A stretch of DNA of 21,181 bases from a virus. The notes under the pieces are model-generated. The model was not told where the DNA came from, searched no databases, and saw nothing but the letters and a program-made list of their open reading frames with translations. Position numbers and translations under genes: made by a program. Below are positions 7,853-14,966 of the stretch, in pieces. The stretch is from positions 1-21,181 of the IMG/VR virus record IMGVR_UViG_3300038441_000074; one strand, given 5' to 3'. The number at the start of each line of letters is the position of its first letter. The first letter of the stretch is position 1.

Positions 7853-7870
7853 CCGCCCAGCAATGGGCGG
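7853..7870 (+). other. RNA hairpin after the capsid gene
   Basis: CCGCCCA (7853-7859) pairs perfectly with TGGGCGG (7864-7870) around a GCAA tetraloop of the stable GNRA type. Two TTTT runs follow, but only after about seven other bases, so it is not a standard terminator. It lies between capsid and cement genes and could protect or process the capsid mRNA 3' end or cause partial termination. Confidence 0.65.
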
Positions 7871-7907
7871 ATTGACCTTTTGATTTTCAAGATTGAGGAA
7901 ATAAAAG

Positions 7908-8351
7908 ATGACCATCATCGACCGCTACCTGCAAATTTCGAACGCCCAGGCGATCACGGCAACCGCAGTTTCAACCGACGTGATCGACGCTGGCGCAACC
8001 AAAAACCCGGCCATTGGTCGTGACCTTGGCGGCGGCACTCAGCTGTTTCTGGAAATTACCATCCCCCAAACCTTCACCGCTGCCGGCGCGGCCACACTGG
8101 CCATCGCGCTCCAGGACTCGGCTGATAACGCCACCTTCAACGACGTTCTGTCGTTGCCGGTTCTGGCCTTGTCGAACCTCACCGTCGGCACTCGCTTTTA
8201 TATCCCGCTGCCGGCCAAGCTGCGTCGCTATCTGCGGGCCAACTACACCGTCGCCACCGGCCCGATGACCGCCGGTATCATCAACGCGCAGATCGTCGAC
8301 GGCATGACGGTCGAGCGTTCCTATCCTGATTCGCTGAGCAAAGTCGTTTAA
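7908..8351 (+). CDS. Capsid cement protein, Bbp16 type
   Basis: The 147-residue protein resembles the Bbp16 family of capsid cement proteins from Bordetella phage BPP-1, which sit on the outside of the shell and lock the capsomers. Marks are the SNAQAITATAVSTDVIDAG segment (11-29), then GRDLGGGTQLFLEI (37-50), ATLAIALQDSADN (62-74), and a late LPAKLRRYLRANYTV segment (101-115). The protein is rich in predicted beta strands with no membrane segment or cleavage signal. It is placed right after the matching capsid gene, as in BPP-1, which supports the call. The start has a GAGGAA site seven bases upstream. Confidence 0.85.
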   Translation: MTIIDRYLQISNAQAITATAVSTDVIDAGATKNPAIGRDLGGGTQLFLEITIPQTFTAAGAATLAIALQDSADNATFNDVLSLPVLALSNLTVGTRFYIPLPAKLRRYLRANYTVATGPMTAGIINAQIVDGMTVERSYPDSLSKVV

Positions 8352-8387
8352 TCGACCTGATCAGCCATCCGCTTAAGGAGTGGGGAA

Positions 8388-8819
8388 ATGTCCAAGAAAG
8401 ATACCGGCACCGGGTTTATGGTGCGAGCAATCCAGACCGGTTTTCTCGGCTCGCTGCGATTCGTCAATGACACCTTTACCTGTCCAGACGAAGAAGCATT
8501 TGCGCCGAACTGGATGGAGCGGCTGGAGCCGAAGGAAGCGGCGAAGGCAGCAAACACTCCGGCACCGGAAACCGGTCTGGGCTTTACCGTCAAACACGTA
8601 CCGGCCGGCAACTGGGCTGTTGTGAACAAGGATGGCGAGCGCTTCAGTCGAGTGTTCAAGAAGGATGAAGGCAACGCCAAGGATTTGGCCGAGCAGGAAG
8701 CTCTTCGACTGAACGCTGGCGGCGAGCCGGTAATGCCAGGGCCAACCGGTGGAGGTGCGAAGCCTGTTGATACCGATGGTGACGAAGAGCAGGATGACAC
8801 AACCCTTCCAGACGCTTAA
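8388..8819 (+). CDS. Small two-part head-region protein, unknown function
   Basis: The 143-residue protein has two short domains and an acidic tail. Residues about 10-46 follow a pattern seen in small phage proteins (VRAIQTGFLGSLRFVNDTF, then DEEAFAPNWMERL). Residues about 64-108 form a second unit (KHVPAGNWAVVNKDGE followed by a helix with alternating acidic and basic residues). The last 30 residues are Gly/Pro/Asp/Glu-rich and probably disordered. I do not know a function. Its place between the cement gene and the terminator closing the head module suggests a minor head or head-completion protein. The ribosome site GGAGTGGGG is close to the start. Confidence 0.65.
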   Translation: MSKKDTGTGFMVRAIQTGFLGSLRFVNDTFTCPDEEAFAPNWMERLEPKEAAKAANTPAPETGLGFTVKHVPAGNWAVVNKDGERFSRVFKKDEGNAKDLAEQEALRLNAGGEPVMPGPTGGGAKPVDTDGDEEQDDTTLPDA

Positions 8820-8834
8820 TCCACTACCATAACA

Positions 8835-8854
8835 GGGGCCGAAAGGCCCCTTTT
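8835..8854 (+). terminator. Intrinsic terminator closing the head gene module
   Basis: GGGGCC (8835-8840) and GGCCCC (8845-8850) form a perfect six-pair all-GC stem closed by a GAAA tetraloop, followed at once by TTTTC. This is a textbook rho-independent terminator, about 15 bases after the last head gene and 25 before the adaptor gene. T7 has its main terminator at a similar place, just after the capsid gene. Confidence 0.85.
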
Positions 8855-8879
8855 CATTTGCGCCACTGGAGGACGCCCC

Positions 8880-9485
8880 ATGGCGAGCAAGATCGAGATT
8901 TACAACATGGCCCTGTTCCACGTCGGCAGCACGTCAAAGGTGGCCAGCGATACCGAGCAGAGCATGGAGCAGATCGTTTGCAGCACCTTCTATCCGACAG
9001 CGCTGGACTGCTTACTGTCCTATAAGTCTGCCGACTGGGGTTTCGCTACTAAGAGCGTGAAGCTTGCTGATATTGGGAGCCCTCCAACAAACTGGCTTTA
9101 TCGATACGCCTATCCGAATGACTGTGTGCGCGCAATCCGAATCGTGATCCCTGGCACTCGAAACCCAATGCAGGGTCAGGAGATACCATATGACCTTGAA
9201 CAGGGCGATGTAAGTCTGAGCATCGTTACAGATATGCCTGAAGCGGAGCTGCTGTATATCGCTCGCGGATTGCCGGCCGAGCGCCTTCCGTCACCGGTAA
9301 CTCTTGCTCTCTCATACCAGCTCGCCGCACTGATTGCGGTGCCTCTGAAAAAAGATCTGCCAACGATGCAGACAATGATGCAGCTTGCCGAACAATTCAC
9401 GCAGATAGCGATGGCGGCAAGCCTTAACCAACAGCAGCAGGACAACCCGCCAATTTCAATCTACGAAGCGGAGTCGCACGCATGA
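8880..9485 (+). CDS. Tail adaptor / tail tubular protein A, T7 gp11-like
   Basis: The 201-residue protein forms the ring joining the portal to the nozzle. The N-terminal pattern (KIEIYNMALFHVGS, then a segment with CSTFYPTALDCLLS and the WGFATK element) is characteristic of the T7 gp11-like tail tubular A family. A YRYAYPNDCVRAIRI stretch at about residues 74-88 and the late SYQLAALIAVPLKKD helix also fit. The length is typical. Position before the much larger nozzle gene, with a four-base ATGA overlap, is the same as T7 genes 11-12. The start has a strong GGAGGA site six bases upstream. The upstream terminator leaves little room for a separate promoter, so expression probably relies on read-through or a promoter inside an earlier gene. 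Confidence 0.9.
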   Translation: MASKIEIYNMALFHVGSTSKVASDTEQSMEQIVCSTFYPTALDCLLSYKSADWGFATKSVKLADIGSPPTNWLYRYAYPNDCVRAIRIVIPGTRNPMQGQEIPYDLEQGDVSLSIVTDMPEAELLYIARGLPAERLPSPVTLALSYQLAALIAVPLKKDLPTMQTMMQLAEQFTQIAMAASLNQQQQDNPPISIYEAESHA

Positions 9486-11824
9486 CCACCAGCATCATTC
9501 AAACCAGCTTCAGCCGTGGAGAGATTGGCCCTCAGCTATATGGGCGAGTTGATCTGGCCGCATATCAAAATGGTCTTCGGCAGCTGAGCAACTTTATCGT
9601 TACCCCATACGGCGGCTTTGTAAACCGGGCCGGATCTTACTTTTTAGCGCAGACGCAAAACAACGAAGTGGCCCGGATGATCCGCTTCAAATTCAACAAT
9701 TCCGACACGTACGCTCTTGAGTTCACTCACCTGGTCATGCGCGTTTACCGCAACGGTGGCTTGGTTCTCAACTCGTCAGGCCCAAATGTCGGACTACCAT
9801 TTACCATGGTCACCCCATACACAAGGGATGAACTTTCCTCAATCAACTTCACTCAGTCTGGCGATGTGATGGACATGGTTCAGGTCAATCATAAGCCGCA
9901 AAAACTCAAGCGTTTTGCGCACGACAACTGGACTATTTCGCCCGTTTCTCTAGTCCCGGGAATTTCTGCCCCTGCAAGCGCAACGGCTACAACGCCCGGT
10001 GGCGGCACTGGTAATACGCAGACCTGGACATATCAGATAACGGCGGTCAGGGATGACGGCAGCAACACCATCGAAGAATCGCTACCGGCGACTTCGAACG
10101 TGCTGTTGATCTTCGCAAGCCTTGTTCAGGCAACTGTCACTTGGCCTGCCGTGCCTGGAGCAAACTATTACAACATTTACAAGGACAATGCCGGGGCCGG
10201 AATCTATGGATTTATCGGCAGAGCCAATTCCCCAAGTTTCACGGACAACAACATCACGCCGATCAAAACGGATACCCCGCCAACCGGAACCGACCCATTC
10301 ATCGGCGCAGGTAATTACCCAAGAGCCGTTTCCTATTACCAGCAGAGATTGGTTTATGCAGGGACGCTGAATAAGCCGCAAACACTTTGGTTCAGTAAAA
10401 CCGGTGTGTTCATGAATTTCGGCTACTCAATCCCGCAGAAGGATGACGACGCGATCACCTGGACCATGGCGAGTAACGAGGTCAACACGATCATGCATCT
10501 GCTGCCACTGAAGTCGCTTCTGCCGTTTACGGATGGCGCTGAATGGCTTATCCAGGGATCTACAGCAGGTTTCACGGCGAAGACCATCAACGGCGGTGCC
10601 GAGAGCTACAACGGCATCGGACAATTGCGCCCTCTTCTGATCGGCAGCAGCGCTGTGTACGCACAAGAGCGCGGCAGGGAAGTAACGGCTTTCGGTTACA
10701 GCTTGCAAGCTGATGGATTCAGCGGAAGCACTATCAGCATTCTTTCGCCGCACCTGATCGAGGATTTCAGCCTTGTCGATTGGGATTACCAGAAAATCCC
10801 ATACCACGTTATATGGGCGGCAAGGTCTGATGGTGCCCTGGTCAACTTCACCTACATCCCCGAGCAAGATGTAAATGGGTGGTCGCATCAGCATACAGAC
10901 GGAAAATACCTCTCTGTATGTTCCGTGCCAGAAGGCCGTGATGATGCTGTATATGCTTGCGTTGAGCGGGTTATTGGCGGCGTTACAAAGCGCTATGTCG
11001 AGCGATTTGCGAACAGAATACTTGAGCGTTACAACAACACCGCGATCATCAGCAGAAGCCATTTTGTAGATTGCGGCCTTGTCTATGACGGAACGAACAC
11101 CAGTATCAACAGCCTGACCATAACTGGCGGCTCTACGTGGCAGTCTCCAGAAGCATTAACAGTCGCCGCCACGGCGACAATCTTTTCGCCGGGCGATGTT
11201 GGCGACATGCTGCAATATGTTCCAAATCCAGTCTCAGAACCATTCAGGTTCAAGATCCTTTCCTACACAAGCACGACATCCGTGCAAGTTCAGCCGCTCG
11301 GAACAGTGCCTGAAGAGATCCGGGGAGTACCATTTAGATCGTGGGCGTTCGCTCGAAATACATTTTCAGGCCTTGGTCACCTGGAAGGGAAAGTAGTTTC
11401 GGTGCTTGCTGATGGGAACGTGGCCCCTCAGCAGGTTGTCACTGGTGGATCGATCACCATCCCCGACCCTTCAGCGATCGTGCATATCGGCCTCCCGTAT
11501 CGATCGCTTGCCGAAACACTGTCGGTTAACGTTGCGGGGCAGGAAACACTTTTGGATAAGCCAGTCCAGGTGACCAGCGTCGCGTTGCTTGTTCTTGATA
11601 GCCGAGGCGGCAAGGTCGGCACCAAGGAGAGCGCGCTATTCGAAATGAAACAGCGCCAGACCAGCGATAATTACGGAAGCATAGCGCCGGTCAACGGGAT
11701 GGCAGAAGTAAGCATCAGTGACACTTGGGAAAATACTGGACGATTTCTGATGATCCAAGACGACCCTTTGCCAATGAACGTGATTGCCGCCATTCCACGC
11801 ATTGAAGCCGGTGGCTCGCTATGA
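9482..11824 (+). CDS. Tail nozzle / tail tubular protein B, T7 gp12-like
   Basis: The 780-residue protein forms the nozzle at the end of the short tail through which DNA leaves. The N-terminus has the family pattern FSRGEIGPQLYGRVDLAAYQ (10-29), then LSNFIVTPYGGFVNRAGSYF (35-54). At about 281-312, AVSYYQQRLVYAGT leads into PQTLWFSKTGVFMNF, another hallmark. Between them, residues about 160-262 look like an inserted immunoglobulin/fibronectin-like beta domain (TWTYQITAVRDDG, then VTWPAVPGANYYNIYKD). The C-terminal half is a long beta-rich stretch with no motif I can name. It overlaps its neighbours by four bases at each end (ATGA), so it is translated in line with the adaptor and the gp13-like gene. 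Confidence 0.9.
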   Translation: MTTSIIQTSFSRGEIGPQLYGRVDLAAYQNGLRQLSNFIVTPYGGFVNRAGSYFLAQTQNNEVARMIRFKFNNSDTYALEFTHLVMRVYRNGGLVLNSSGPNVGLPFTMVTPYTRDELSSINFTQSGDVMDMVQVNHKPQKLKRFAHDNWTISPVSLVPGISAPASATATTPGGGTGNTQTWTYQITAVRDDGSNTIEESLPATSNVLLIFASLVQATVTWPAVPGANYYNIYKDNAGAGIYGFIGRANSPSFTDNNITPIKTDTPPTGTDPFIGAGNYPRAVSYYQQRLVYAGTLNKPQTLWFSKTGVFMNFGYSIPQKDDDAITWTMASNEVNTIMHLLPLKSLLPFTDGAEWLIQGSTAGFTAKTINGGAESYNGIGQLRPLLIGSSAVYAQERGREVTAFGYSLQADGFSGSTISILSPHLIEDFSLVDWDYQKIPYHVIWAARSDGALVNFTYIPEQDVNGWSHQHTDGKYLSVCSVPEGRDDAVYACVERVIGGVTKRYVERFANRILERYNNTAIISRSHFVDCGLVYDGTNTSINSLTITGGSTWQSPEALTVAATATIFSPGDVGDMLQYVPNPVSEPFRFKILSYTSTTSVQVQPLGTVPEEIRGVPFRSWAFARNTFSGLGHLEGKVVSVLADGNVAPQQVVTGGSITIPDPSAIVHIGLPYRSLAETLSVNVAGQETLLDKPVQVTSVALLVLDSRGGKVGTKESALFEMKQRQTSDNYGSIAPVNGMAEVSISDTWENTGRFLMIQDDPLPMNVIAAIPRIEAGGSL

Positions 11825-12285
11825 TCATCGTCAGGCGCATGACTCTGGCTGACATAGAGATAATCGCGGCAACGGCGCGCAAAGCTGATCGAATGGAAAT
11901 TGAAGAGGGATGCGGCCAGTCGATCGCCTCAGCGCTTACGCTCGGACTAAGGGCCAGCGTAGCGCCAAAGGTGATCGCATGGGATCACACGCCGCTTGCG
12001 GCACTTGGTGACGCCAGTTACAGCCCTGGCGCAGGCATCGGAGTACCTTGGCTGATCAGCACAAACGCTATCGAAAGACATCCCAAAGCTTTTCTGCGCG
12101 TCTGTAAGCCCTTGGTCGCCGATATGCTCGAGCGCCATGATCATCTGATCAACTATGTTGATTCGCGCAACCATGCGGCCATCCGATGGCTTGAATGGCT
12201 CGGCTTCAGTATGGGTAGCCCTACGCCATACGGACCAAACCAGCTACTATTCCGACAATTCCAAATGACTCGACGAGGTAACTGA
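11821..12285 (+). CDS. T7 gp13-like internal virion protein, degenerate GNAT fold
   Basis: The 154-residue protein resembles the T7 gp13 family (DUF2833-like), a GNAT-derived group found between the nozzle and gp14 genes. It opens with VRRMTLADI (4-12). Next come GDASYSPGAGIGVPWLISTN (63-82) and a helix. A C-terminal part follows, with NYVDSRNHAAIRWLEWLGF (111-129), typical of the last strand-helix of GNAT proteins. No R/Q-x-x-G-x-G/A acetyl-CoA loop is visible before the helix, so catalysis looks unlikely. T7 gp13 is needed for proper virion assembly but is scarce in or absent from the finished particle. Start and stop are set by the ATGA overlap and a two-base gap to the next gene. Confidence 0.8.
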   Translation: MIIVRRMTLADIEIIAATARKADRMEIEEGCGQSIASALTLGLRASVAPKVIAWDHTPLAALGDASYSPGAGIGVPWLISTNAIERHPKAFLRVCKPLVADMLERHDHLINYVDSRNHAAIRWLEWLGFSMGSPTPYGPNQLLFRQFQMTRRGN

Positions 12286-12287
12286 CT

Positions 12288-12851
12288 ATGTGCTGGGTCG
12301 CTTTGATTCCGCTCGCCGCCGCAGTTGTTGGCGGCGTTATGCAGGGCCAGCAACAGGGCGCCGCCGCCACTGCTCAGGCTTCGGCATTGAAACAGAACGC
12401 CGCCTATCTCAATCGGGCGGCCAATGACGCTAGGTATCGTGGCGTGGTTGATGCCGACACGCAGCGCGTTCAAACGCAAAATCTTATCGGAACCCAGCGC
12501 GCAGCTATGGCCGGAAACGGCGGCGTGGTCGACGACGGGTCTAACGCGCTGATACAGCAGGACACCGCCCAGTATGGTGAGCTTGACGCAATGATCATCA
12601 GCAACAACGCCGCCCGAGAGGCTTATGGTTATGAGGTTCAAGCAACCAGCAACTTCAACAACGCAAGCACACTGAAGAGCAACGCCAAAACAGGAATGAT
12701 GAGTTCGCTGTTGGGTGGTGTTGTTGGTGGCCTTGGAAGTGCGTTTTCTGGCGGCCTGTTCTCTGGCGGAAGCGGTAGTGGTCTGGGCACCGGCACCAAC
12801 GCCGCGCTTGGCGGGAATGCTCGCCTGAACTACAACCAAGCTATCGCTTAA
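12288..12851 (+). CDS. Internal virion protein, T7 gp14-like
   Basis: The 187-residue protein has the expected form of the first ejected core protein. A hydrophobic N-terminus (3-19) is followed by a glutamine/alanine-rich helix (20-60) and a helical middle. The C-terminal stretch is strongly glycine/serine-rich with hydrophobic residues (about 138-176). In T7 the equivalent protein inserts in the outer membrane and forms the first part of the ejection channel. That role here is inferred from gene order and composition, because the sequence itself has few fixed motifs. It starts two bases after the gp13-like stop, with a GAGG site. The N-terminal hydrophobic segment could be mistaken for a signal peptide, but there is no clear cleavage site. 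Confidence 0.8.
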   Translation: MCWVALIPLAAAVVGGVMQGQQQGAAATAQASALKQNAAYLNRAANDARYRGVVDADTQRVQTQNLIGTQRAAMAGNGGVVDDGSNALIQQDTAQYGELDAMIISNNAAREAYGYEVQATSNFNNASTLKSNAKTGMMSSLLGGVVGGLGSAFSGGLFSGGSGSGLGTGTNAALGGNARLNYNQAIA

Positions 12852-12860
12852 GGGGAAATC

Positions 12861-14966
12861 ATGGCCGTACAGATCCCAACCGTTGGCGGGCCGAGCGCAA
12901 GAACTCGGCCGTCCGCCATCCCACAGGTCCAGGTAGTTCCAGAGCAAAGCCTTGGTGCCGACCTTGCACGCCCTGTTACGCAGGTTGCTACGCAGATATG
13001 GCAGAAGACCCAGGATGATGCCGACACTGCCGCCCTGATGGAGGCCGAAAGCAACCTTAGCCAGTGGCAGACGAACACGCTTTTCAACCCAGAAAATGGC
13101 GTTTACACCCAGAAGGGGAAGAACGCTATCGACATCACGAACCAGACTCTGCCGCAGTTCCAGCAGCAGGTCGACACGATCGCTAACGGCCTGACAAACG
13201 ACCGCCAGCGGCAGCGCTTCATGCAGATCGCACAGAGTCAGCAGGCTCGATTCAATGGCGAGCTGAACCGTTACGAATTCGGTGAGCGCCAGGTTTATTA
13301 CAAGCAGGCTGAAGATGCGACTCTGAACGCCGCAAGCCAGGGCGCCGTTGCTTATTACGACGACCCTCAGCAGGTGGCCTATTACCAGAACAAGGGAACC
13401 CGGGTGATCGCCATGCAGGGCGAGCGCAATGGCGACGCCCCTGAGCTGATCCAGGAACGAGTTCTGCAGTACAACAGCGGCATCAATACGGCAGTGATTC
13501 AGCGACTGATGCAGCAAGACCCGATTGCCGCGCAGCGCCACTACGCCCAGGCTTACAACACCATGACGCCGGATGATCAGGTGAAGGTGACGCGCCTGCT
13601 TGGCGACAGCGTGCGCCAGCAGCTCGGCAGCCAGATCGGCGAAGCGGCATACAACGCAGGCACCGTGGGCATCAACGGCCTGTCGAATCTCGTCATTCAG
13701 GCAGAGAGCAGCGGCGACCCTACCGCCGTATCGCCGAAAGGCGCAAAGGGCCTAATGCAGCTGATGCCGGAGACAGGCGAGGAAATGGCCAAGGAACTCG
13801 GTATTCCGTACAGCGAAGAGCGACTGACCTCAGACCCTCAGTACAACATGGCGCTGGGGAACGCCTACCTGAACAAGATGCTCGGGCGCTACGGCGGCGA
13901 CTCGACGCTGGCGGTAGCCGCGTACAACGCCGGTCCGGGCAACGTCGATAAGTGGATCAAGGAGAACGGGGACCCTCGGGCGGGCGAGATCGGAGCGCAG
14001 GAGTGGATCGACAAAATCCCATTCAAGGAGACCCGCAACTACACCGGCAAGATTGTCAGCCAGCTAGCCCCGGCTCAGTCGGCCAACAAGCTGGCAGCCG
14101 CTACTCAGGCCGCCAACGTCATCAAAGATCCACAGACACGCAAGTACGCAATGGATCGCATCGACGACCTGAATAAGGCCGATCAGCTGGTGATCAAGGC
14201 CAACTATGAGCAGGCGGCCGATATTGCTCTGGATCAGGGATACAACGCCATCCCGCCGCAGATCATGGTCAATATCGGCGCAGAAGACCGGATCAAGCTG
14301 CAGAAGCTCGACGATCACAGGCGCAAAGGTACAGAGCCAGAGACTGACGAATCGAAGTTGCGCGAATTCCTGTCGATGCCTGGCCCGCAGTTCGGCGAAC
14401 TGAGCTTGCAGCGCGACATCCGTCCATTCCTCAACGACGCCGATTACAAGACCGTGAAGGGTTCGTGGGAGAAGGCCGTGCAGGGCGACTTCAGCGACCA
14501 GCGCGCGACAAAGGCCGAGAATGATCAGCTGACGACCGTGATGCAGCAGGCTGGGATTCTCACCGGAACCGGGCTCAAGGCGACCACGCCGAAAAACCTT
14601 GCGATGCAAAACCAGTTCCGCTCCGCCTACCAAAGCCAGAAGGATGCATTTTTCCTGTCGAACGGCCGACAGCCAACAGCCAAGGAAGCCGGCGACATCG
14701 CCAACACCTTGCTGCTCGATGTCCGCCTGCGCGGTGCCGGAACCTTTGGCGGAGACAGTACCGGACAGAAGTTGTGGGAGGTCGCTCCCGAGCAAATGCA
14801 AGAGGCGTATCTGCGCGGCAAGGATGTCGGCCTTGAAGACATCCCACCGGCCGATCGTGCGAAGATCGTGCGAGCCCTGCGCAGCCGTGGCGAACCGGCA
14901 AGCGAGGAAAATATTATTGGCCTGTACGTTCAGGGAATTTCTGATCTTGGAGTAACCGCACAATGA
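12861..14966 (+). CDS. Internal virion protein with lytic transglycosylase domain (gp15 position)
   Basis: The 701-residue ejection protein has a helical N-terminal part (about 1-270). A soluble lytic transglycosylase domain occupies about 274-400: the catalytic glutamate E282 lies in [10 protein letters not shown], followed by [10 protein letters not shown] (294-303), [10 protein letters not shown] (351-360) and ETRNYTGKI (390-398). The domain cuts the glycan strands of peptidoglycan, and here it would open the cell wall for genome entry. The C-terminal 300 residues are helical, with no motif I recognise. In T7 the transglycosylase is the N-terminus of gp16; here it is in the gene before. 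The start is set by an AAGGGGAAAT site. The stop overlaps the giant gene by four bases. Confidence 0.9.
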   Translation: MAVQIPTVGGPSARTRPSAIPQVQVVPEQSLGADLARPVTQVATQIWQKTQDDADTAALMEAESNLSQWQTNTLFNPENGVYTQKGKNAIDITNQTLPQFQQQVDTIANGLTNDRQRQRFMQIAQSQQARFNGELNRYEFGERQVYYKQAEDATLNAASQGAVAYYDDPQQVAYYQNKGTRVIAMQGERNGDAPELIQERVLQYNSGINTAVIQRLMQQDPIAAQRHYAQAYNTMTPDDQVKVTRLLGDSVRQQLGSQIGEAAYNAGTVGINGLSNLVIQAESSGDPTAVSPKGAKGLMQLMPETGEEMAKELGIPYSEERLTSDPQYNMALGNAYLNKMLGRYGGDSTLAVAAYNAGPGNVDKWIKENGDPRAGEIGAQEWIDKIPFKETRNYTGKIVSQLAPAQSANKLAAATQAANVIKDPQTRKYAMDRIDDLNKADQLVIKANYEQAADIALDQGYNAIPPQIMVNIGAEDRIKLQKLDDHRRKGTEPETDESKLREFLSMPGPQFGELSLQRDIRPFLNDADYKTVKGSWEKAVQGDFSDQRATKAENDQLTTVMQQAGILTGTGLKATTPKNLAMQNQFRSAYQSQKDAFFLSNGRQPTAKEAGDIANTLLLDVRLRGAGTFGGDSTGQKLWEVAPEQMQEAYLRGKDVGLEDIPPADRAKIVRALRSRGEPASEENIIGLYVQGISDLGVTAQ

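Noticed and set aside
7872-7907. TTGACC resembling a -35 promoter element before the cement gene
   Set aside because: No TATAAT-like element occurs at 16-18 bases downstream; the T-rich stretch and GAGGAA ribosome site explain the sequence better.
12153-13541. Long open frame of 462 codons on the - strand
   Set aside because: It runs opposite the gp13-, gp14- and gp15-position genes, has a leucine/valine-rich composition typical of a mirrored GC-rich coding frame, shows no motif, and all neighbours are on the + strand.
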